A stretch of DNA of 64,000 nucleotides, taken from the NCBI RefSeq assembly GCF_030362795.1, contig NZ_JAUCBM010000001.1:1178001-1242000 (forward strand), in the 5' to 3' direction. Source of the stretch: Pseudochrobactrum kiredjianiae (lineage in GTDB: Bacteria; Pseudomonadota; Alphaproteobacteria; Rhizobiales; Rhizobiaceae). A model generated the notes under the pieces. It saw nothing but the letters and a program-made list of their open reading frames with translations, was not told the DNA's origin and did not search any database. Positions within the stretch are counted from its first letter, which is position 1. Every line of letters begins with the position of its first letter. The position numbers were made by a program, and so were the translations under genes. Shown here in pieces: positions 8,634 to 16,790 of the stretch.

Positions 8634-9656
8634 ATGCCTGACCCCGTTTTAATAGATCCTTCTCAAAAGACGGGGATTTGCCGCGTGGCATATATCCAGA
8701 CTTCCAAACCATCAAAACGCGCTGCGTTTGTCGCAAAGCTGCCGCTGCTCGGTAATGCAAAACAGGCTGAACCGGCCAAGCGCGTGCAGTTTAACGCACG
8801 CCTGCTGCCTTATCTGCTATTGGCGCCGCAGCTGGCGGTTGTTTTGATTTTCTTTTACTGGCCGTCCGTTCAGGCCATTCAGTCATCCTTCTATATCGAA
8901 GACCCGTTCGGCTTCGGCTCAACTTTTGTCGGGCTGGAAAATTATACAGATGTGCTGGTCAGCCCTGAATATCGCGGTATTGCCGGTTTTACGGCGATCT
9001 TTACGATTATCGTGACGGCCTTGTCACTGGGCATCGGCATGTTGCTGGCGGTGAAAGCCGATGCGGTGATCCGCGGCAATGCTACTTACAAAACCGTGCT
9101 GATCTCAGTCTATGCTATTGCGCCGCCGGTTGCCGGGCTCATTGGAATGATGATGTTCGATCAGCATATCGGGCCGTTTGTGAAAATGGCTGCATGGTTT
9201 GGCTGGGATATGAAAGTCGGGCTGAACTATTTCGATACTGCTTTTGCGATGATTATTGTCTCAGTCTGGAAGCAGATCCCTTATAATTTCATTTTCATTT
9301 TGTCTGGTTTGCAGGCGGTTCCGGCCTCGGTGCGTGAGGCTGCGGTGATGGATTGCCGCTCCGGCGCCCGCCGTTTCCGCACAGTCATTTTGCCTTTGCT
9401 GGCGCCGACCGTGTTCTTCCTGCTGATTATCAATATCACCTATGCGCTGTTCGATACCTTTGGTGTGATCGACGTAATGGTGAAGGATAAGGCCGCCAAT
9501 AACCCGATCACGTTGGTCTATAAAGTGTTCATGGATGGCTTCCGTGGCAATGATATCGGCAGCTCTTCGGCACAATCCGTCATTTTGATGCTGGTCGTGT
9601 TTACCCTGACCATCGTGCAGTTCCGCTTTGTCGAGCGGCGCATCCACTATAACTAA
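8634..9656 (+). CDS. ugpA: sn-Glycerol-3-phosphate ABC transporter permease UgpA
   Basis: Inner-membrane permease of 340 aa with six hydrophobic segments and the MalF-type coupling motif near VREAAVMDCRSGARRFRTVILP. The core starts around residue 55 (LLPYLLLAPQLAVV). The preceding ~55 residues are polar and basic, an extension over the ~295-aa E. coli protein. The chosen ATG follows GGAGC; an ATG after the extension would be needed to match the family length, but none is well placed. It is 47 nt downstream of ugpB and 12 nt upstream of ugpE. Confidence 0.9.
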   Translation: MPDPVLIDPSQKTGICRVAYIQTSKPSKRAAFVAKLPLLGNAKQAEPAKRVQFNARLLPYLLLAPQLAVVLIFFYWPSVQAIQSSFYIEDPFGFGSTFVGLENYTDVLVSPEYRGIAGFTAIFTIIVTALSLGIGMLLAVKADAVIRGNATYKTVLISVYAIAPPVAGLIGMMMFDQHIGPFVKMAAWFGWDMKVGLNYFDTAFAMIIVSVWKQIPYNFIFILSGLQAVPASVREAAVMDCRSGARRFRTVILPLLAPTVFFLLIINITYALFDTFGVIDVMVKDKAANNPITLVYKVFMDGFRGNDIGSSSAQSVILMLVVFTLTIVQFRFVERRIHYN

Positions 9657-9668
9657 GCAGGTGACGAG

Positions 9669-10511
9669 ATGCATAAAGTTAAAATTACTGATCATCTGAT
9701 ACTGCTTGCCGGAGCGCTGTTTCTTATTATGCCGGTGGTGGTGGCTTTCACCACCTCCAGTCATACGGCAGCGGATATTCACTCTAATGGCCTGTCTTTA
9801 AGCTGGGGTGATAATTTCACGGAAACCTATGAAAAGGTGCTGACCCGTGAAGGTGGTTTTACGGGTCAGATCACCGGGTCGCGGATGCTGATGAACTCGC
9901 TGATCCTTGGTCTCGGTTTCGCAATCGGCAAAATCGTGCTGTCGATGCTGGCGGCCTATGCGATCGTCTATTTCCGTTTCCGCTTTGCCACGCTGGCATT
10001 CTGGCTGATTTTCACCACGCTGCTACTGCCGCTGGAAGTACGTATCGTGCCTTCCTATCAGGTGGTATCGTCCTTCGGTATGCTCAACAGCTATTCAGGA
10101 CTGATTGTGCCGCTGCTGGCTTCGGCCACAGGGACTTTCTATTTCCGGCAGTTCTTTAAATCTGTGCCGGATGAATTACTGGAAGCGTCTCGTATTGACG
10201 GTGCGGGGCCGGTGAAGTTTTTCATCGATATATTACTGCCACTGTCGCGCACCATGATCGCCGCGATGTTTATCATCATGTTTGTCTATGGCTGGAACCA
10301 ATATCTCTGGCCAATGCTGGTGACGACTGATGAGAGTTTCTTCACGCTGATGCGTGGCATCAAGCAGATTTTGCAGGTGTGGGTCGGGGCGCAAATTCCG
10401 GATTATAACGAGGCTTTTGCTCTTGCCGTGCTGGCCATGGTGCCACCGGTGCTGATCGTCGTTGTGTTCCAGCGCTGGTTCATCAAAGGTCTGACCGAGA
10501 GCGACAAATAA
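9669..10511 (+). CDS. ugpE: sn-Glycerol-3-phosphate ABC transporter permease UgpE
   Basis: Second permease of the importer, 280 aa, matching the usual length of about 281. Six membrane segments are visible, and the coupling motif is ELLEASRIDGAGPVKFFIDILLP. The C-terminus FQRWFIKGLTES is typical of MalG-family permeases. It lies 12 nt after ugpA and 19 nt before ugpC. With UgpA it forms the membrane channel energised by UgpC. Confidence 0.93.
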   Translation: MHKVKITDHLILLAGALFLIMPVVVAFTTSSHTAADIHSNGLSLSWGDNFTETYEKVLTREGGFTGQITGSRMLMNSLILGLGFAIGKIVLSMLAAYAIVYFRFRFATLAFWLIFTTLLLPLEVRIVPSYQVVSSFGMLNSYSGLIVPLLASATGTFYFRQFFKSVPDELLEASRIDGAGPVKFFIDILLPLSRTMIAAMFIIMFVYGWNQYLWPMLVTTDESFFTLMRGIKQILQVWVGAQIPDYNEAFALAVLAMVPPVLIVVVFQRWFIKGLTESDK

Positions 10512-10530
10512 GAGATTTTAGGAGCCATTC

Positions 10531-11634
10531 ATGGCACAGGTTAAAATTGAAAATGTATCGAAAATCTATGCAGGCGGCACTAAAGCTGTCAGCGCGGTGA
10601 ATATCGATATTAAAGACGGTGAATTTATTGTTCTGGTCGGGCCTTCCGGCTGCGGAAAGTCTACGCTGCTGCGCATGGTGGCAGGACTGGAGAGCATCTC
10701 GGAAGGTGAGGTGGCAATCGGCAACCGCACCGTGAATGAGGTGGAACCGGCAGATCGTGACATCGCCATGGTGTTTCAGAACTATGCGCTTTATCCGCAT
10801 ATGTCGGTCTATGATAATATGGCCTATGGTTTGCGTAATCGTAAAACGCCAAAGGCCGAGATTGAGGCGCGTGTGGCAGAGGCTGCGCGGATGCTGGAGC
10901 TGGAACACTATCTGCAACGCAAGCCGCGTGCGCTTTCCGGCGGTCAGCGCCAGCGCGTGGCTATGGGACGTGCAATTGTACGTAAGCCTGCCGTATTTCT
11001 GTTCGACGAGCCGCTGTCCAATCTTGATGCCAAATTGCGCGTTTCCATGCGCGGGGAAATCCGCCAGTTACAGCGCCGTCTTGGTACCACTTCGATCTAT
11101 GTCACTCATGATCAGCTGGAAGCGATGACGCTGGCTGATCGTCTGGTGGTTTTGAATGGCGGTGAGATAGAGCAGATCGGCGCACCGCTGGAGATTTATC
11201 ACAAGCCTGCATCGACCTTTGTCGCCAGCTTTATCGGTTCTCCGGCGATGAACTTGGCTGACGGCACTGTGCATCAGACACAAGTAATGCTGGGCGAGGA
11301 TATTCTGAAATTGGACACTCTGCCATCTGTGCAGGGCGAGCTGACAATCGGTATTCGTGCGGAAGATTTGCATATTGCTGATGCTCATGAGCAGGCGATA
11401 CAGTTCCGCACCGAATATGTGGAAGAACTGGGCGCACAACGTATCGTGCATGGCTATGCGGGCAATCAGAAACTGGTCGCCGCACTGCCCCCAAAAGCTG
11501 AAATCCGCGACCAGATGCGACTGGCGATAGCGAGTGAAAAGCTGCACTTTTTCGATAAACAGAGCGGTAAGCGCATTGAACCGTCGCAAGCTGTCGCAAC
11601 TGCTGTAAAAGCAACCCAAGCTGTTTCTGCCTGA
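10531..11634 (+). CDS. ugpC: sn-Glycerol-3-phosphate ABC transporter ATP-binding protein UgpC
   Basis: ATPase of 367 aa in the MalK/UgpC subfamily. Motifs are Walker [14 protein letters not shown]-loop [14 protein letters not shown], signature LSGGQRQR, Walker [17 protein letters not shown] and H-loop [10 protein letters not shown]. The C-terminal MOBE/TOBE regulatory region from about residue 240 includes the [12 protein letters not shown] motif. TTTAGGAGCC gives a strong ribosome site. The last ~25 residues are a low-complexity tail beyond the core. It is fourth in the ugpBAEC order and 15 nt before the phosphatase-fold gene. Confidence 0.93.
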   Translation: MAQVKIENVSKIYAGGTKAVSAVNIDIKDGEFIVLVGPSGCGKSTLLRMVAGLESISEGEVAIGNRTVNEVEPADRDIAMVFQNYALYPHMSVYDNMAYGLRNRKTPKAEIEARVAEAARMLELEHYLQRKPRALSGGQRQRVAMGRAIVRKPAVFLFDEPLSNLDAKLRVSMRGEIRQLQRRLGTTSIYVTHDQLEAMTLADRLVVLNGGEIEQIGAPLEIYHKPASTFVASFIGSPAMNLADGTVHQTQVMLGEDILKLDTLPSVQGELTIGIRAEDLHIADAHEQAIQFRTEYVEELGAQRIVHGYAGNQKLVAALPPKAEIRDQMRLAIASEKLHFFDKQSGKRIEPSQAVATAVKATQAVSA

Positions 11635-11649
11635 AATCTGAGAAATAAT

Positions 11650-12675
11650 ATGACTGAAGTAATGACTATTGAAACCATGATCCGTGCCCGTGTTGCTGCG
11701 CTGGATGTGCCATCCCATGAAGAGCGCCAGAGCATCACCCAACTGGAGAAAACCATGGCTGCCCATGATGCCAAGCTTGTTGCGATGGAGTGTATGACCC
11801 ATGTGGAATCCGGTGGTCAGGCTGCTTCAACTGCTGCACTGACTTTCCCGTTCAATGTCACTGCATGGAATCTGGAGCGTTGTCTGTTCCCTGAGGAAAG
11901 CGCTGCGAAAATGCTGGCAGAAAAACCTGCCGTGGCGCTGCTGACCGAGATGGACAATGGCATGGCGCGCACCGCGCAGAAGAATATGACAGCGGAAGTC
12001 GCTCGTCATATGTCTATGGAATATGCCTATGGCGTGGAGTTTATCGAGCTTGGTCTTGGCTCTGAAATCGAGCATTCATTCTGTAAAGATGATTTCAACG
12101 AAAAGGGTTTCCACGGCAATGCGCTGATGTCTTCTGTGCCGATGCAGCGTATTTTTGTGCAGCGTCTGGCCGGTGAGCGCCTGTGGTTCTTCAATGGCGG
12201 CGATCAGCCACGTCTGGGAGAACGCAATGCGATTGGTGCGGTGATTGAAACCATTGATGGGCCGTTTCTGGCGGTGTCTGTGCATCTGGAAAGCGCGTCT
12301 CCTGCCGCCTATCGTGAAAAGCAGGTGGCACAGCTGATTGATGCGCTGGAAACAGAATTTGGTTGCATGCCAATGCTGATCGGCGGCGATCTCAATACCG
12401 GCAATCATGCGGAAGGGGATTTTGAGGCGGAAGGTCTGTTCCGTGTTGCTGCCGAGCGCGGCTTCACCCGTCACAGCGGTGCGCTGGATCAGATGACCAC
12501 CCGTCCTAGTCTGATTACCCGCTGGCCTGATCGCGCTATGAAACTGGACTGGTTTCTGAGCCGTGGGCTGGACATCACCGAGAGCCGCATCATCTCATCG
12601 CTGGATGATAATCAGCGCCCGCTTTCCGATCATGATCTGATTGTTTGCCGTGTTGATGGTTTCAGCGCTGCATAA
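11650..12675 (+). CDS. Endonuclease/exonuclease/phosphatase (EEP) superfamily protein in the ugp operon
   Basis: Protein of 341 aa with the catalytic pattern of the DNase I-like EEP fold: the Asn of AWNLE, the metal-binding Glu of LLTEMD, HLES, GGDLNTG with catalytic Asp/Asn, LDW, and C-terminal SDHD. No signal peptide is seen, so it should be cytoplasmic. It starts 15 nt after ugpC. E. coli carries the glycerophosphodiester phosphodiesterase ugpQ at this position. EEP enzymes include sphingomyelinases, inositol-phosphate phosphatases and nucleases, so hydrolysis of imported glycerophosphodiesters is a reasonable inference, not a demonstrated function. The N-terminal ~60 residues are outside the core and predicted helical. 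Confidence 0.85.
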   Translation: MTEVMTIETMIRARVAALDVPSHEERQSITQLEKTMAAHDAKLVAMECMTHVESGGQAASTAALTFPFNVTAWNLERCLFPEESAAKMLAEKPAVALLTEMDNGMARTAQKNMTAEVARHMSMEYAYGVEFIELGLGSEIEHSFCKDDFNEKGFHGNALMSSVPMQRIFVQRLAGERLWFFNGGDQPRLGERNAIGAVIETIDGPFLAVSVHLESASPAAYREKQVAQLIDALETEFGCMPMLIGGDLNTGNHAEGDFEAEGLFRVAAERGFTRHSGALDQMTTRPSLITRWPDRAMKLDWFLSRGLDITESRIISSLDDNQRPLSDHDLIVCRVDGFSAA

Positions 12676-12689
12676 ATCGTGTCGATATG

Positions 12690-12720
12690 CCGGAGGGAAG
12701 CCTGTCTTCCTTCCGGTTTT
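12690..12720 (+). terminator. Terminator of the ugp operon
   Basis: CCGGAGGGAAG pairs with CTTCCTTCCGG (one G-U pair) across a 5-nt loop, followed by TTTT. It lies 15 nt after the last gene of the operon. Confidence 0.8.
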
Positions 12721-12835
12721 GTAAAGAGTCTGATTGTCTCTTTATTGGGACGTTGTGGTTCCAAATCACTATCTTTTGGAGTTTTCGTCTTACGGGTAGG
12801 TTCATTTCATCAACTTGAAACCATGGAGTTTTGAA

Positions 12836-13462
12836 ATGTCCAAGCCTTATAACCGCCTCGATAAAGACAATGCAGCCGTTCTTCTCGTAGACCATCAGAC
12901 AGGTCTGCTGTCGCTGGTTCGTGACATTGATCCTGATAAATTCAAAAACAATGTGCTGGCACTTGCTGATCTGGCAAAGTATTTCAACCTGCCGACTATT
13001 CTTACTACATCTTTCGAAGATGGTCCGAACGGCCCGCTGGTGCCTGAGCTGAAAGAGCTTTTCCCTGATGCGCCTTATATTGCGCGTCCTGGCCAGATCA
13101 ACGCCTGGGATAACGAAGACTTCGTGAAAGCCGTTAAGGCAACCGGCAAGAAGCAGCTGATTATCGCTGGTGTGGTGACTGAAGTTTGTGTGGCTTTCCC
13201 TGCGCTGTCGGCTCTGGCTGAAGATTTCGAAGTGTTCGTGGTGACCGATGCGTCCGGCACATTCAACGAAATCACCCGTCATTCCGCATGGGATCGTATG
13301 AGTGCTAATGGTGCACAGCTGATGACATGGTTCGGTCTTGCCTGTGAGTTGCACCGCGACTGGCGTAACGATGTGGAAGGTCTGGGTACTCTGTTCGCAA
13401 ACCACATTCCTGATTACCGCAACCTGATTAATAGCTACAACACTGTTAAAGCATCAAAATAA
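12836..13462 (+). CDS. YcaC-like isochorismatase-family hydrolase
   Basis: Cysteine hydrolase of 208 aa, the exact length of E. coli YcaC. The isochorismatase fold features are the catalytic Asp in VLLVDHQTGL and the nucleophilic Cys in GVVTEVCVAFPALSA, preceded by the usual cis-peptide Val-Thr. The PGQINAWDN segment after the central sheet is typical of the YcaC branch. The ATG at 12836 has GGAG seven bases upstream. It has its own terminator and about 170 nt of upstream space, so it is monocistronic. YcaC-type substrates are unknown; small amides are the usual guess. Confidence 0.85.
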   Translation: MSKPYNRLDKDNAAVLLVDHQTGLLSLVRDIDPDKFKNNVLALADLAKYFNLPTILTTSFEDGPNGPLVPELKELFPDAPYIARPGQINAWDNEDFVKAVKATGKKQLIIAGVVTEVCVAFPALSALAEDFEVFVVTDASGTFNEITRHSAWDRMSANGAQLMTWFGLACELHRDWRNDVEGLGTLFANHIPDYRNLINSYNTVKASK

Positions 13463-13488
13463 TCTTCTGAGCCTATAACAGAAGGAAG

Positions 13489-13524
13489 AGGCCGTGTGTT
13501 TGATCACGCGGCCTTATCTTTTTT
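13489..13524 (+). terminator. Terminator after the YcaC-like gene
   Basis: AGGCCGTGTG at 13489 pairs with CACGCGGCCT ending 13514 (one G-U), followed by TATCTTTTTT. The T-run lies within the 3' end of the convergent rpoN gene, so the two transcripts overlap slightly. Confidence 0.8.
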
Positions 13525-14824
13525 GAGCGTGTAGTTTCATTTCCCGCCGTCGTTTTGCGGAGGAGGGAATGCCTAATTCTTCGCGATATTTGGCGACTGT
13601 CCGGCGGGCGATCACAATACCTTCCGCATCAAGCTTTTGCACAATGGACTCATCAGACAAAACGCTGTCGATGATTTCCTGCGTAATCAGCGTGCGGATT
13701 TTGATGCGCACAGCTTCAGAGGCAATGTCATCGCCGGTTTTGCCCCTGATCGCCGAATTGAAAAAATAGCGGTACTCAAACAGACCTTGCGGGGTCATCA
13801 TATATTTCTGATTTGCAACACGACTGATGGTGCTTTCATGCATCTCAATCGCATCGGCCACTATCTGCATTGTCAGTGGTTTGAGCGCAACGGCACCGCT
13901 TTCCAGAAAAGCCTGTTGGTGGGTGATAATTTGCTCACCGACGTTGAGAACAGTTTGCGCACGCTGGTCGAGAATACGGGTCAGCCAATTTGCCTTCTGT
14001 TTGCAGACACGCAGAAATTGTTTTTCTTGCTTTGAGAGGCTGTTGTCACTGAGTTTGCGGCTATAATCTTCATTCATCAGCACACGGGGCAGAGCCTGTG
14101 GATTGAGCGTGATACTCCATTCACCGCTTGGCATCTTGGTAACCAGCAAATCAGGAATAATGGTCAGCGCAGGTGCGCTGTCAAAAATCAGACCGGGTTT
14201 TGGGTTCAGGCCGCGAAGTTCGCCGAGCATTTCGCTCAGTTCTTCATCATCCGCATCGCAGAGTTTTTTAAGTGCAGTGAAATCACGTTTTGCGACCAGA
14301 TCAAGATGTTTGAGCAGTGTGGCCATTTCTGCAGTCAAGCGATCATCGGCAATGAGTTGCAGGCGCAGACATTCCGCCAGATTGCGGGCGAAAAGCCCGG
14401 CCGGTTCAAAAGCCTGACATTGGTGCAGAACACGCATAACCTGTTCCGGTGCTACATTCAGGCGTTTGGCGATTTGCGCTAAGTCCGCATGGAGATAACC
14501 GGATTCATCCAATGTCTCGGCAAGTAGCTCGGCAATATGCCGCTCGGACTTATCTCTGATGCTGAGATTGATCTGCTCGGCCACATGATCTTGCAGGGAG
14601 TGCTGCACGGTGCCGAAATCTTCAACGGAATAATCCGAAGAGCCGGTAGAGGGCAGCGCACCGCTTGGCGCTCTTTGCAACAGCGGATTGGCTTCCACTT
14701 CGCGCTGCACAAAATCTTCCAGCTCAGCACGGCTCATTTGCAGCACTTTGAGCGATTGCTGCATTTGCGGTGTCATGGTCAGTGATTGGGTCTGCCGCAG
14801 AACGGGCTTGGAAGAGAGAACCAT
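13514..14824 (-). CDS. rpoN: RNA polymerase sigma-54 factor RpoN
   Basis: Sigma-54 of 436 aa. Region I is the Gln/Leu-rich activator-interaction segment (LRQTQSLTMTPQMQQSLKVLQ), followed by a short acidic region II, the core-binding region, the helix-turn-helix near the C-terminus and the RpoN box ARRTVAKYRE, which reads the -24 element. The ATG at 14824 begins the canonical protein. A TTG 14 codons upstream also opens the frame, but it falls inside the palindromic repeat, so I reject it. The gene is somewhat shorter than the ~480-500 aa of many relatives. RpoN directs nitrogen, C4-dicarboxylate and similar regulons with enhancer-binding proteins not seen here. Confidence 0.95.
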   Translation of the reverse strand: MVLSSKPVLRQTQSLTMTPQMQQSLKVLQMSRAELEDFVQREVEANPLLQRAPSGALPSTGSSDYSVEDFGTVQHSLQDHVAEQINLSIRDKSERHIAELLAETLDESGYLHADLAQIAKRLNVAPEQVMRVLHQCQAFEPAGLFARNLAECLRLQLIADDRLTAEMATLLKHLDLVAKRDFTALKKLCDADDEELSEMLGELRGLNPKPGLIFDSAPALTIIPDLLVTKMPSGEWSITLNPQALPRVLMNEDYSRKLSDNSLSKQEKQFLRVCKQKANWLTRILDQRAQTVLNVGEQIITHQQAFLESGAVALKPLTMQIVADAIEMHESTISRVANQKYMMTPQGLFEYRYFFNSAIRGKTGDDIASEAVRIKIRTLITQEIIDSVLSDESIVQKLDAEGIVIARRTVAKYREELGIPSSAKRRREMKLHAQKR

Positions 14825-14853
14825 TGATCTGTTTATAGCACCACTTTCAATCT

Positions 14854-14999
14854 TAGAGCGGTTCAATTTAAAAAAATGTTGGAACCGCTCTATGTCTTTG
14901 CTTGTCGCATTGTCTTACGTATCGAAGCGGGTAAAGAAATCAGTCCGGCGAACTGATTTCCCCGCGAAGGCGCTGCGCACTTTTACAGGAAATGCTCTA
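14854..14999 (-). repeat. Dispersed palindromic intergenic repeat, copy R3 (146 nt)
   Basis: In minus orientation it opens with TAGAGCATTTCC and closes with a hairpin whose arms (TAGAGCGGTTC at 14854-14864, GAACCGCTCTA at 14882-14892) are perfectly complementary. It carries an extra inner hairpin, GAAATCAGT with ACTGATTTC near 14936-14960, so it is longer than its relatives R1 and R6. It fills most of the space between the divergent rpoN and kinase genes. Confidence 0.8.
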
Positions 15000-15064
15000 T
15001 TGATACGTCATAAAATTATTGTAAGCACGGAATCAGAATTTTCTTCCGTGCATGAGGATTGATG

Positions 15065-16732
15065 ATGCGCCACTATATTGGAATTGATGTCGGAACCGGC
15101 AGCGCCAGAGCAGGGATTTTTGACAGCAAGGGCCAGCTACTGGGCACTGCAGCCTGTGCCATTGAAACTTTTCGCCCGCAGGCGGATTTTGCCCAACAAA
15201 GCTCGGCGCATATCTGGGCATCGATCTGCACGGCTGTTAAAAACGCTATGACTGAAGCCGCAATTGCGGCAGACAGCGTTGCCGGTATCGGCTTTGATGC
15301 GACCTGTTCGCTGGTTGTTGCGGATGCAGAAGGCAAACCGGTGACTGTCAGCCCGAAGGGTGAGCCGGATCAGGATGTGATCCTGTGGATGGATCACCGC
15401 GCGATTAATGATGCCGAAGAGATCACCGAAATTGGCGGCAAAGTGCTGAACCATGTCGGCGGTCGTATGTCGCCGGAAATGGAACTGCCGAAAATTCGCT
15501 GGTTCAAGCGTGAACTGCCGCAAAGCTGGACGCAGACCGCGGCTTTCTGGGATTTGCCGGACTGGCTGGTGCATCGTGCTACCGGCGCCGATATGCGCTC
15601 GCTTTGTTCGCCGGTTTGTAAATGGACTTATCTCGGCGATCGGGGTAACGCCGGAGAAGGCTGGGACAGCGCGTTCCTAGAGAATATCGGCCTTGAAGAA
15701 CTGGGCGATGATAATTTCGCAGCCATTGGTAATCGCTTCGGTGCGGCTGGTGAACTGGCCGGAAAATTGTCGGAACAGGCCGCAACGGAGCTTGGTCTTA
15801 AAGCTGGTATTGCGGTTTCCACCGGTCTGATTGATGCTTATTCCGGTGCGCTCGGCACGCTGGCCGTTGAGGACAATGCCGGTGTGAGTGCAACAGAACA
15901 GCGTCTGGCGCTGATCGCTGGTACCTCAACCTGCCATATTGCTCTGAGCAAAGAGCCGGTATTTGTTTCCGGTGTTTGGGGGCCTTATTATTCTGCGCTG
16001 CTGCCTGATCTCTGGGCAAATGAAGGTGGCCAATCGGCAGCAGGTGCTTTGATTGATGCGGTGATTGCGCGTCATGCGGTGTCTGTGAAACTTGCAGCAG
16101 AAAATCCGGGTAAGCGTATCGCCGATTTGCTGGATGCACATCTGGCCAAAATGGCTGAAGAAACGGCAACTCTGACCCGTTATCGTCATGTGCAGCCGGA
16201 TTTCCACGGCAACCGCTCACCACTGGCGGAAAGCTGGCGCAAGGGCGCGATTGTCGGTCTGACACTGGATCACGAACTGGATGATCTGGCACTGGATTAT
16301 CTCGCCACCATTCAGGCGCTGGCCTATGGCACAAGGCATATTCTTGAAGAAATGCGCCATGAAGGCATGGAAATTGACACGCTGGTGGTCTCCGGTGGTT
16401 TAGCTCGTAATCAGCTATACTTACGCGAACATGCGGACGCTACCGGTTGTCGCGTTCTGGTGCCGGAACAGGCCGAGCCGGTGCTGCTGGGTTCTGCCAT
16501 GCTTGGTGCTGTTGCCAGCGGTGATTTTGCAAACCTGCCGGAAGCAATGGCAGCGATGAGCGGCAAGGGCGAAGTGCTGGAGCCACGTGGTGGTGAAATC
16601 GCTGGCTATCACGATGCGAAATATCTGGTCTATCGCCGTATGCAGATGGATTATGCCGATTACGCAGAACTGATGGATGAAAATCCGGTTGCTGATGATG
16701 AAGATGAAACTGAGTCTGATTTAACCGCTTGA
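15065..16732 (+). CDS. FGGY-family carbohydrate kinase (ribulokinase-like)
   Basis: Sugar kinase of 555 aa. The N-terminal ATPase-fold motif is YIGIDVGTGSARAGIFD, the substrate-region motif WMDHRA follows, and the C-terminal half has GTSTCH and the ATP-binding VVSGGLARNQ. The WMDHRAI pattern and overall length match the D-ribulokinase/FGGY-domain branch that includes yeast YDR109C-like proteins. Three start codons are close together; the ATG at 15065 has the best spacing from GAGG. An acidic tail (DDEDETESD) closes the protein. No isomerase or transporter adjoins it, so the pentose or pentitol acted on is a guess. Confidence 0.88.
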   Translation: MRHYIGIDVGTGSARAGIFDSKGQLLGTAACAIETFRPQADFAQQSSAHIWASICTAVKNAMTEAAIAADSVAGIGFDATCSLVVADAEGKPVTVSPKGEPDQDVILWMDHRAINDAEEITEIGGKVLNHVGGRMSPEMELPKIRWFKRELPQSWTQTAAFWDLPDWLVHRATGADMRSLCSPVCKWTYLGDRGNAGEGWDSAFLENIGLEELGDDNFAAIGNRFGAAGELAGKLSEQAATELGLKAGIAVSTGLIDAYSGALGTLAVEDNAGVSATEQRLALIAGTSTCHIALSKEPVFVSGVWGPYYSALLPDLWANEGGQSAAGALIDAVIARHAVSVKLAAENPGKRIADLLDAHLAKMAEETATLTRYRHVQPDFHGNRSPLAESWRKGAIVGLTLDHELDDLALDYLATIQALAYGTRHILEEMRHEGMEIDTLVVSGGLARNQLYLREHADATGCRVLVPEQAEPVLLGSAMLGAVASGDFANLPEAMAAMSGKGEVLEPRGGEIAGYHDAKYLVYRRMQMDYADYAELMDENPVADDEDETESDLTA

Positions 16733-16790
16733 CCTTGCCACTATAGGAACCTTTATCCTGCTTATCAGTTGATAAACAGGAGAGGTTTTT

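Noticed and set aside
7841-8635. Long minus-strand open frame (264 codons) opposite ugpB
   Set aside because: It lies entirely antisense to a clear UgpB and has no family motif; its length follows from the codon use of ugpB.
14825-14866. TTG start extending RpoN by 14 residues
   Set aside because: The extension is encoded by the end of a palindromic repeat and the next ATG begins the canonical sigma-54 sequence.
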